From Geoanaerobacter sp964528055 (GTDB lineage: Bacteria > Desulfobacterota > Desulfuromonadia > Geobacterales > DSM-12255): a stretch of 64,000 nucleotides of DNA. Under the pieces are notes generated by a model. The model was not told where the DNA came from. It did no database searches and saw only the letters and a list, made by a program, of their open reading frames with translations. Each line of letters starts with the position of its first letter. Position 1 is the first letter of the stretch. Position numbers and translations under genes: made by a program. The stretch covers positions 1-64,000 of the forward strand of contig CAZGQM010000004.1 of NCBI GenBank assembly GCA_964528055.1, given 5' to 3'. This document shows, one piece after another, positions 1 through 6,885 of the stretch.

Positions 1-57
1 CTATTAACGTACACACGCTTTCCAGGCGTGCTCCTTCAACCGCTCGGACATCTCTTC
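1..57 (-). tRNA. tRNA-Ser (GGA), 3' part outside the window
   Basis: The reverse strand from 57 downward reads a 5' acceptor arm GAAGAGA, then TG and TCCGAG of a D-arm, then an anticodon stem-loop GCACGC-CTGGAAA-GCGTGT. The loop puts GGA at positions 34-36, so it reads UCC serine codons. The long variable arm, T-arm and 3' acceptor lie beyond base 1. A good promoter sits just upstream at 68-97. Confidence 0.88.
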
Positions 58-67
58 GTAACGACGA

Positions 68-97
68 ACTATAGTACAACGACTGCTGTATTGTAAA
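68..97 (-). promoter_or_regulatory. sigma70-like promoter of tRNA-Ser
   Basis: On the minus strand a -35 box TTTACA (97-92) is followed after 18 bases by a -10 box TATAGT (73-68). Expected initiation near base 61 is only a few bases before the 5' end of the tRNA, as usual for tRNA genes. Confidence 0.6.
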
Positions 98-120
98 GCA
101 TTTTATACCGGAGCACCTGC

Positions 121-1002
121 TTACTCTTCCAACATCTCACAACGTAAGCCGCAACCGGGATCGGCAGATTCCAGTGTTGCGGTAAAATAAAAACCGCGAC
201 CTCTGCAACCACCGCGACAGTCAACAAGCATCCGGCAATGCATGCAGCCTGATGGTCGGGTAAGAATCTTGCCTCTCACTTCCTTTTTGAGGGAAGAATT
301 AACAATATCCCGAAAAGCCGTTTGCTGTAGATTCCCCAACTTTATAGGCATTGCGGGACAGGGGAGCAGGTCGCCGTTGGGAGCTATCGAGAGCATAGTG
401 TTAGCTGCCTGGCAAATCCCTTCGGGAAAGGGGATTTCGGGATGGAGGAGACGCCAGAGGAACGGATCGTTGGCTGTAACGGTCAGGCAACCTGAAAACG
501 GGATTTTTGCAATCCTGGCTGCAAGGCGACCGCGTTCATCCGTAGAAAGACAGAGTGGCTCTTCTCCGGAAATGAGCCTCTCCATTGGTAGTTGAAGCTC
601 TGCAATACCGGCTTCGATGCAACCTGAAATAATGTCCGGAAGAACCTCATGATTCGAACGTGTCGTCCGAAACGAAATACCGGAAATGCCCGACCTGGAG
701 ATAGCCCTTATCGTTTCAGGTGCCTGCAGATCGATGTACAGCTTCTTCACTCCGCTAAAATGCACATGGCTAGCTTTGGCCAATGCAGTATGAGAGATGG
801 TAAGGATTAACTCCAGAGGGGAAACGGAAAGCCGTCCAATGATCCCGTCTAACTCAGGGGAGAGAGCATCTCCCAGATCGGTCAGATGGACAGTCAGCGC
901 ACGGCTTGAAGCTATTTCGGCACAGAGACGGTTATTGTCTGGGGTGGTTGCCGGAGGTGGGGTAAGGTCCCAGTAGAGCCTTATCGGCGAACGCAGTTCC
1001 AC
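121..1002 (-). CDS. GeoRSP-type SPASM-domain protein without radical SAM core
   Basis: The 293-residue protein starts at a GTG five bases after the upstream radical SAM gene ends. Its last ~95 residues form a SPASM-type cysteine domain: a cysteine in GICQ, then LPCP, CMHC, DCRGGCRG and a final CGLRC. The first ~190 residues look TIM-barrel-like but have no CxxxCxxC motif, so they cannot hold the SAM-binding iron-sulfur cluster. This pattern fits the SPASM-only partner named in the Geobacter GeoRSP (radical SAM/SPASM/PqqD) set. I infer an accessory iron-sulfur protein for the neighbouring radical SAM enzyme, perhaps as a heterodimer. The substrate is unknown. It is the last gene of the operon. 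Confidence 0.8.
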   Translation of the reverse strand: MELRSPIRLYWDLTPPPATTPDNNRLCAEIASSRALTVHLTDLGDALSPELDGIIGRLSVSPLELILTISHTALAKASHVHFSGVKKLYIDLQAPETIRAISRSGISGISFRTTRSNHEVLPDIISGCIEAGIAELQLPMERLISGEEPLCLSTDERGRLAARIAKIPFSGCLTVTANDPFLWRLLHPEIPFPEGICQAANTMLSIAPNGDLLPCPAMPIKLGNLQQTAFRDIVNSSLKKEVRGKILTRPSGCMHCRMLVDCRGGCRGRGFYFTATLESADPGCGLRCEMLEE

Positions 1003-1006
1003 GGAA

Positions 1007-2008
1007 TCAATCTTCCCAGCAGTGGGGATCAGGGTTATTGAAATCTCCGGTCACTGCCAAAGCACGTGCACTGCAACCACCGAGACACTCGTCATAGGAG
1101 GAACATGAAACGCATTTACCTGTCGGTTCCTTGTGGCGCAGTTTTTCCAAAACCGGTGAGTCTCGCCAGAGTTCCCCCAAGTCATCTCTGACAACATTGC
1201 CGATAACTATGGGGATGAAGCCGCATGGAGTGATGTCTCCGTTGCTCTTGATATTCAACGACAGTTTGCCGCAGACACTCCCCTTCACCAATGAGCCAGC
1301 TCCCCCCTTTAAACCGAGAGAAGCAATGATTGGGTCGTCAAATGAAATGTCAAGGCCAGCTCCGCGATCCTTCACTTCCAACGCCTTCCGGTAGAACAGT
1401 CGCCACTCAGCAGGAGTCAGATCGAGTTCGTCCCTGTGTGCCATCCCCAACCCGGCACATTTGAAATTGTGAAAGTTCAGCTGCTGGACACCATGGGAGG
1501 ACGCAAAGGAAATCAGCGAATCGACTTCATGATGATTGATCCTGCAGATCACAGTAGAGATTGAGGTTCTAATCCCCGCATCAGCAAGATAAGCCAGCGC
1601 CTTGCATGCACGTTCGTGGCTCCCCTGAACACCGCGGAACTGATCGTGCACTTCGGGGAGCTGGCTGTCTATGCTTATACCAACCTTGGCAAACCCTGCT
1701 GCCTTGAGGGCTTTAGCTGCTTCACTGTCAATCAGGTAGCCATTACTGTTCATCGAGACCTGAAGGCCTCTTTTTGAAGCAGAAGCCGCTATCTCGATCA
1801 AGTCAGAACGCAACAACGGTTCCCCTCCACCGAAATTGACAGCCAGTACCCCAACTTTAGCTACCTGAGACATGGCTTCGCTCAAGTCTGCAGTATTAAG
1901 TTCCTGATCAGTATCATCACGGCTGTAGCAGTGGCGGCAGAAAAAATTGCAGTTGTTGTTGAGCGCCCAGTTGATGGTTAGCGGTGCTTTGATTAACCAG
2001 TCATGCAT
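1007..2008 (-). CDS. GeoRSP-type radical SAM/SPASM enzyme
   Basis: A 333-residue radical SAM protein. The SAM-cluster motif is C20, C24, C27 (CNFFCRHC), followed by GGGEPLL (SAM-binding GGE-like motif). A C-terminal SPASM domain from about residue 245 has ITPCGF, GKCVSCSSYDECLGGC and a terminal HCWED. SPASM enzymes usually carry two auxiliary [4Fe-4S] clusters and modify ribosomal peptides. Its start overlaps the end of the PqqD-like gene by 8 bases, so the two are translationally coupled and probably act together, with PqqD presenting the peptide. No precursor peptide lies inside the operon. GeoRSP membership is recalled family knowledge and was not searched. Confidence 0.88.
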   Translation of the reverse strand: MHDWLIKAPLTINWALNNNCNFFCRHCYSRDDTDQELNTADLSEAMSQVAKVGVLAVNFGGGEPLLRSDLIEIAASASKRGLQVSMNSNGYLIDSEAAKALKAAGFAKVGISIDSQLPEVHDQFRGVQGSHERACKALAYLADAGIRTSISTVICRINHHEVDSLISFASSHGVQQLNFHNFKCAGLGMAHRDELDLTPAEWRLFYRKALEVKDRGAGLDISFDDPIIASLGLKGGAGSLVKGSVCGKLSLNIKSNGDITPCGFIPIVIGNVVRDDLGELWRDSPVLEKLRHKEPTGKCVSCSSYDECLGGCSARALAVTGDFNNPDPHCWED

Positions 2009-2312
2009 ATGAGATAAACCCTTTACCTTCCAATTCAGCCAGGAATGCCGTCACATCAGCTCGGAGCAGCTCCTCCTCAACTTCAAACTCTGCCAGGATT
2101 TCCGTTACGAGGTCGTCAAGATTCTTGCCGTCACATCTCTTCCAGATTTCAGTCCCCAGCATATTGAGTACAACCATCTGCCCACCAGAAAAGAGCAGTG
2201 AGGTGCCGACCTCTGCAACGTCCTCTCCACGCTCCAGAGCTGAAATCGCCTCGTCGCGAGCATCATCCTCTTCTCGCCAGAGTATATCGGGGTTACGCTG
2301 AATTTTTTTCAT
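2001..2312 (-). CDS. GeoRSP-type PqqD-family peptide chaperone
   Basis: A 103-residue protein of PqqD size and pattern: an N-terminal PDILWREE segment, LLFSGGQMVVLNMLGTEIWKRCDG in the middle (the usual strand-turn-helix of the RiPP recognition element), and a helical C-terminus ending FLAELEGKGFI. PqqD-like domains bind the leader of a ribosomal peptide and deliver it to the partner radical SAM enzyme. The start ATG is at 2312. The gene overlaps the radical SAM start by 8 bases. Its presence argues for a peptide substrate rather than a small-molecule one. Confidence 0.85.
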   Translation of the reverse strand: MKKIQRNPDILWREEDDARDEAISALERGEDVAEVGTSLLFSGGQMVVLNMLGTEIWKRCDGKNLDDLVTEILAEFEVEEELLRADVTAFLAELEGKGFISYA

Positions 2313-2336
2313 GTGCCGATTACCTTCAATGAATAG

Positions 2337-2657
2337 TTAATCGCCTTGTGCAGTTATTGAGGTAATCACGAGATCCTCTTGCGAGGAATTTCGTATCCCG
2401 TGATCTTCAAAAGCAGGGACTATTACAATCTGACCTACCTCAATAGTTTGAGACTGCTTGCCAGAAAGAAATTCGCCTTTCCCCTCCATGACCATCCAGA
2501 TATGACTGCCGTGATGGGTATGGGTTATTATCTCCTGGCCTGGCTTCATGCAGACAAGACTGATTCTGGAATGATCGTCAGTCCATATTGTTTCCTGACT
2601 TCGCTTCTCATCGCTGAATTTCTTCAGCTTCCCCACATCAAGTATCTGTGACTTCAT
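2337..2657 (-). CDS. Small cupin-fold protein
   Basis: A 106-residue single-domain cupin. The metal-binding motif is visible as HTHHGSHIW with the strand-ending VMEGKGEFL (cupin motif 1, about residues 47-65), followed by VGQIVIVPAFEDHGIRNSS (motif 2, with the late histidine). I place the start at the ATG at 2657 because GGAGGGGG precedes it at good spacing; an upstream in-frame ATG at 2693 overlaps the previous gene and lacks such a site. The domain binds a metal or small ligand. Its place between the permease and PqqD genes suggests metal handling or sensing, but the ligand cannot be read from sequence. Confidence 0.8.
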   Translation of the reverse strand: MKSQILDVGKLKKFSDEKRSQETIWTDDHSRISLVCMKPGQEIITHTHHGSHIWMVMEGKGEFLSGKQSQTIEVGQIVIVPAFEDHGIRNSSQEDLVITSITAQGD

Positions 2658-2689
2658 ACGACCCCCTCCGGTATCTGAAATATGTCTCG

Positions 2690-4600
2690 TCAAGCTTTAT
2701 GCACTATTTTCAGCAGTCTTCCTAGAATCTCCGCTGCGTTGTTGAAAAGATTTGAGGCAATTGAAACCGGTATTTCTTGTTTATTATCCACAAAACCCGA
2801 AAATTTGACTCCAAAGCGGGATGCGATCCGGTTTGCTTCCGTCATCCCCTCAACATCAGGATGGGAAACCCCGGTCACAATCAGCATCCCTTTCCCTTCG
2901 TCAGTAAACTTGGCAATGGAATTCAATTCACTGTCCGATAAAGGGTATAATGCTGAACTTCCTTTGAAAATCATCCAGAGCTGGGAATACTCCCCAAGAA
3001 CACGTTCGGTAAGTTCCGAGGCTTCCTGCCTGCCGATTAATTTGACCTTGAACCCTTTTGCCTCCAGGTCACTCACGACATGCTTATTAAGCAACCCCGC
3101 TTCCTGGACGTTATCATTGGAAACAGTGCATACAAGTATATTTTGTTTCAACGACGATTTATTGCTCTGCTCCAGCCATTTGGCTATATTGCTGATATAT
3201 CTCTTATTATCATAACGATCTGCCGTTTTGCCAAGAAAACGCTCGTATCCGGAATCAAATACTACCCCTCCATGACTCTCAAGGTCATTGGCATACATAG
3301 CGATGACCCCTCTGCCTCCAGGATCCATAACGATTCGTACATTCTGATTCTGTTTATGAATAACTGTTGATGCTCCCCCCGAAACTGTTCCCACACCCCT
3401 AAATAGTTCGTTCCCGGTATCTACTCCGGACACGAAGACAACATACTGGAATGCATAAGCAATCAGGATAGTCCCCAGTAGGCAGATACTCATGTAAAGA
3501 AGAAATACCCTCTTCCTGAATACCGACCAAAAGAGCACCATGGTGGGGACAGCAGTGACCGGGCCGCCAATCATGAATGCCAATGCTGCCCCACCATCGA
3601 GCGTGCAATCCAAGGAACTCTTGACATGTGAAATTATGCTCGAAGCACTGATTTGATGAACAAACATGGGGACTGAGCCAAGGGTTATCCATACGATATT
3701 CAGAGGGTTCTTCTCCCCGAAGAAGCGGTAAATCCATTCAGGCGGAATGTATCTCTCTACGATTATCCCGATAATTACCCCTACAAGGATGTATTTTCCG
3801 ACCAACCAGAGCATTTCAGAGGACTTTGCCAGAAAGATGATAAACTTGTTGTCGGTTCTTACCGCAACTCTGTTCCCGAACTTCTCCTTGCAGTTGCACC
3901 TCAAACGCTCATCAGGGTAATCTTCATCATGAAAATCCCCCCTAACAATGGCACCTTCAATAAATATATCTCTTGTTTGAAACCCTTTATTGCGTAGAAA
4001 ATGAGTGATCAAACCGGCGAAAATGCCCATGGATAATGCAGATATGGTTCTGATTACCGTCCATTCAGGCCCAAGATCATTCAAAGTGATAAGATACGTC
4101 GACGGGCTCAGCAATGGAGAGGTGACAAGAAGGGCCATAACCGGGGCAAGAGGTAGCCCGGCAAACAGAAGACTGATGGCGGTAGTCAATGTCCCGCATG
4201 CGCACAACGGGGTGATGATCCCCACGAAGGATGCCAACACCACACTCAAGACACCATACCGTCTCAGCAACGACTGTAGTCTTACTGCAATTTTATACGT
4301 GCGGAGATACCCGGCAAGGAGTACTCCGACAATGAAATAGGGGAATACTTCCCAAAGTTCGGCAAAAATCCCGCGTTTATTGAACAACAGATCCCAAATT
4401 TCGCTACCAAGCATACGCGGGAATGATTTTGGCAAAGATGTAGAATGTGCATAATGGCCACTAGGGCCATACATCCATACATGCCATACGATCAGCGATA
4501 CCGATGCGAGTATCATGCAGAAAAGCGCCCTGTTGGCACTCTTTGAAGGCGCACCATGGAGCTGACACTCGTCCACCTTATTCATATCAAATAGTTTCAT
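2690..4600 (-). CDS. ArsP/DUF318-type permease with extra C-terminal soluble domain
   Basis: A 636-residue membrane protein. The N-terminal ~390 residues form the two-part permease fold of the DUF318/ArsP and SO_0444 efflux group, with the conserved segment ITPLCACGTLTTAISLLFAGLPLAPVMALL and a second half around EKNPLNIVWITLGSVPMF, split by a soluble Cys loop (LRCNCKEKFGN). The remaining ~240 residues are soluble and follow a final helix: an IVMDPGGRG start, then a Rossmann-like or DUF4350-like fold. Family members move arsenic compounds or soft metals such as Cu/Zn; the substrate here is unknown. The start ATG at 4600 overlaps the ResB-like stop as ATGA, indicating coupling. The C-terminal fusion is unusual. 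Confidence 0.78.
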   Translation of the reverse strand: MKLFDMNKVDECQLHGAPSKSANRALFCMILASVSLIVWHVWMYGPSGHYAHSTSLPKSFPRMLGSEIWDLLFNKRGIFAELWEVFPYFIVGVLLAGYLRTYKIAVRLQSLLRRYGVLSVVLASFVGIITPLCACGTLTTAISLLFAGLPLAPVMALLVTSPLLSPSTYLITLNDLGPEWTVIRTISALSMGIFAGLITHFLRNKGFQTRDIFIEGAIVRGDFHDEDYPDERLRCNCKEKFGNRVAVRTDNKFIIFLAKSSEMLWLVGKYILVGVIIGIIVERYIPPEWIYRFFGEKNPLNIVWITLGSVPMFVHQISASSIISHVKSSLDCTLDGGAALAFMIGGPVTAVPTMVLFWSVFRKRVFLLYMSICLLGTILIAYAFQYVVFVSGVDTGNELFRGVGTVSGGASTVIHKQNQNVRIVMDPGGRGVIAMYANDLESHGGVVFDSGYERFLGKTADRYDNKRYISNIAKWLEQSNKSSLKQNILVCTVSNDNVQEAGLLNKHVVSDLEAKGFKVKLIGRQEASELTERVLGEYSQLWMIFKGSSALYPLSDSELNSIAKFTDEGKGMLIVTGVSHPDVEGMTEANRIASRFGVKFSGFVDNKQEIPVSIASNLFNNAAEILGRLLKIVHKA

Positions 4601-5532
4601 AGACAACTTTTAGTAGTTTTGCGATAGGCCCTTGAGAAAGCCAGAATTCCCCCAAGTGACATGATGGTAAGGCCTGCGAAAACAAGCGGCCGACCTGGGT
4701 CCTTAACGATTTGTATGCCGGCATACTTCCGTCCGGCCGGGTCTGTAGATATCTGGGTATTATAAAAAGAGAGCCCGTCCCAATGAAGCGGACCATTAAC
4801 CTCACTGACCCCCTCTGAGAGAAGAGTAGCACCTTGCGCAAGGCGAAGATTAACCCACATACGCTTAAGCTTCGGATCTTGATATGCAACCAGCTTGAAA
4901 CGGTAGGGGAAATCAGGGGGGAGAGTTGTAGCGCCCTCAGTATCCGCCGTACCCAGAACCAGCCCATCTTTGGTAAACACGGTCAAGCGGAGGTTAGGTA
5001 CCCCAGAATCGAGAATGTCGGCCCTGATCTTGTAGCGATCAAGAGCGAAGAATTCACCAGTCTTAAGGGTGAACAAGTTCGCTTTAACCGCTCCCCGCAA
5101 CACACCGACCTTAACTGGGACCGGATAATACTCCAAATTGATCCGACTAACAGTCATGGAAAACCCAAGCGGTTCATCTGACAACATGTCCCAGCGAAAG
5201 GCCCTGTCCACCGTATCACCTTCATACACATTAACTGTCTTCACGAATCCCAGTCCGCTTATCATGCCGCCGACCAGGGTAAGGATCACACCGATATGAG
5301 TGAGCAAGACTGGCCATGGAACAACCTTACGCCTTCGATACGTGCATGTAAGAGTACAGAACCCCAGCAGCCCGAGCATGACCCTGAAAAAGGGTTGCCT
5401 GTAGATAGCCTCAAACCCGGGCATTGTCCCCAGAAACGATAGACCGGCAAGTACCCCGAAGATTACCAGCGCAAACCGGGTAGAAGTCAGAACATTCCAG
5501 AAACGTTCAGGCATGAGAGGGGAGGCAGACAC
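4597..5532 (-). CDS. ResB-like cytochrome c biogenesis protein
   Basis: About 311 residues with the ResB layout: two N-terminal membrane helices (STRFALVIFGVLAGLSFLGTM, then VLLTHIGVILTLVGGMISGLGF with an HIG histidine), a large periplasmic beta-rich domain (LGFSMTVSRINLEYYPVPVKVG and GPLHWDGLSFYNTQISTDPAG), and a last helix near the C-terminus followed by a basic tail. ResB works with a CcsA/ResC partner in heme delivery for cytochrome c assembly; no CcsA is in this operon. The start is uncertain: the GTG at 5532 abuts the AAGGAG site, and the ATG at 5514 is 15 bases beyond it. The gene overlaps the permease gene by 4 bases. Confidence 0.75.
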   Translation of the reverse strand: MSASPLMPERFWNVLTSTRFALVIFGVLAGLSFLGTMPGFEAIYRQPFFRVMLGLLGFCTLTCTYRRRKVVPWPVLLTHIGVILTLVGGMISGLGFVKTVNVYEGDTVDRAFRWDMLSDEPLGFSMTVSRINLEYYPVPVKVGVLRGAVKANLFTLKTGEFFALDRYKIRADILDSGVPNLRLTVFTKDGLVLGTADTEGATTLPPDFPYRFKLVAYQDPKLKRMWVNLRLAQGATLLSEGVSEVNGPLHWDGLSFYNTQISTDPAGRKYAGIQIVKDPGRPLVFAGLTIMSLGGILAFSRAYRKTTKSCL

Positions 5533-5535
5533 TCC

Positions 5536-6096
5536 TTAGATAAGGCGCTTGGCCTTGAGGAAATCCCGGGCCACTTTCTTAGGCTTTTCGTCGCCCTTGG
5601 CAGACTTTACGAGCCGGTTGTATGCATCATCTGTAAAAATCCCTGTAAGCTTGTTCAATAGTTTAGGGAGAGCCGGTAGAGAATTCAGAGAATCTGCTGA
5701 TATTACAGCAGCATAAGGAGGATTGCCCCCCATCGGCTCCAACCAGACCATATTAAGTGTCTTTTGGTATTCACGCTTAACGGTTTCCTGAGCAGTTTTG
5801 GCATTGTTGTCTCGTGGCTTGCCCAGGAAGTCAAGAGCTCGGTCCCGATTTTCGATCATGAGCCCCACTTCTCCCTTTTTCACAGCGGCATATACCTCCC
5901 GTGTATCCTTGAAGGTAAGGATCTTCACGGCAGTTCCGGTCCTTTCCGTAACTAGAGTAGCCACAATCTCTGCCATCATCTGTTCGGCAGGGGCATTCAG
6001 GATGCCGATAAAGAGAACCTTCCCAACACAGGCTTGAGACTGGTCTCCAAACATCAAAATGATAGCCAGAAGAACCATCAGCAGCATTCTCTTCAT
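5536..6096 (-). CDS. Exported small solute-binding-like protein
   Basis: A 186-residue protein with a signal peptide (MKRMLLMVLLAIILMFGDQSQA). The mature part resembles one lobe and hinge of OpuC/OpuAC-type periplasmic binding proteins: LFIGILNAPAEQMMAEIVATLV, TAVKILTFKDTREVYAAVKKGEVGLMIENRD, and a late helical stretch. It is shorter than a full two-lobe receptor (usually about 270 residues or more), so it may be a truncated or specialised receptor. The start ATG at 6096 follows AGAGGAATAATA. It sits in the operon before the ResB-like gene. The ligand is unknown. Confidence 0.6.
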   Translation of the reverse strand: MKRMLLMVLLAIILMFGDQSQACVGKVLFIGILNAPAEQMMAEIVATLVTERTGTAVKILTFKDTREVYAAVKKGEVGLMIENRDRALDFLGKPRDNNAKTAQETVKREYQKTLNMVWLEPMGGNPPYAAVISADSLNSLPALPKLLNKLTGIFTDDAYNRLVKSAKGDEKPKKVARDFLKAKRLI

Positions 6097-6131
6097 TATT
6101 ATTCCTCTTTCATGGTCTGCCAACTTCGGCA

Positions 6132-6881
6132 CTACTCGTCATCCAACGGCAGATCGTCGGAAGTCACGCCACCTGATCCGGTCATCGAATCACTCTCTAT
6201 TTTAATGAGCTGCAAATTTAAAGTAACATTTTTCTGGACGTCAGTCACCGTTACCGGTAGCAGACGCCCACCCGAGAAAGTTGGAGGGAAGCTGGTAGCC
6301 GCCGTTACTGAGTAGCTGCCTGGCGTGAGGTGGATTAAATACTCCCCTTCGACTTCGGTCCAGGCTGAGATAATATCAGGGAGCCTTTCTGTAGCAGGTC
6401 CCCGCCAGGCAAAGACTGCGGCAGAGGAAACAGGCAGACCAGACTGATCAAGTACTCTGCCTGAGAGCACGACCCTGTCGCTACGCGTCTTTTCTTTTGC
6501 GCGTGCGAGATCGCGAATGTCGACAACGGTAAAGGAGATGTCCTGAGAGCTCTCGGCAAGATTAATCTCCATGGGCTCTCCTGAATGGAGATCGCCAGAC
6601 AGTAGCGGACCGAATTTCTCCCCATGCCTGACCCGAGCTACCCCCCAGTACTTGCCTGACGGTACATATAGACGAAACTTCCCATCGGAACCAGTCTTGG
6701 GAGAGATGAAATCGGCTTGCATCTTTATATTCTTCGAGCCATAGACAAAAAGTTCAGCACCGGATACCGGCTCCCGCGCCTCGTTAAGGATAACCCCCTG
6801 CAGCAAGAGATTCTCTGCAATAGCAATATTAGAGAGCAGGATAGATATTACGAGTACGTTCATTGCCGTGACAATGTGCAT
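6132..6881 (-). CDS. Exported protein with two carboxypeptidase-regulatory-like domains
   Basis: A 249-residue secreted protein. After the signal peptide (MNVLVISILLSNIAIAEN) come two transthyretin-like beta-sandwich repeats of the CarboxypepD_reg type: LQGVILNEAREPVSGAELFVYG...GSDGKFRLYVPSGKYWG, and LSGRVLDQSGLPVSSAAVFAWRG...EGEYLIHLTPGSYSV. These are non-enzymatic extracellular modules. The start ATG at 6881 has GGAGGAGTAGGAAG upstream and begins just after the beta-helix gene ends at 6886. The C-terminus is acidic (DDLPLDDE). Similar domains occur in the first gene of the operon, suggesting surface or periplasmic partners. Confidence 0.72.
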   Translation of the reverse strand: MHIVTAMNVLVISILLSNIAIAENLLLQGVILNEAREPVSGAELFVYGSKNIKMQADFISPKTGSDGKFRLYVPSGKYWGVARVRHGEKFGPLLSGDLHSGEPMEINLAESSQDISFTVVDIRDLARAKEKTRSDRVVLSGRVLDQSGLPVSSAAVFAWRGPATERLPDIISAWTEVEGEYLIHLTPGSYSVTAATSFPPTFSGGRLLPVTVTDVQKNVTLNLQLIKIESDSMTGSGGVTSDDLPLDDE

Positions 6882-6885
6882 CTTC

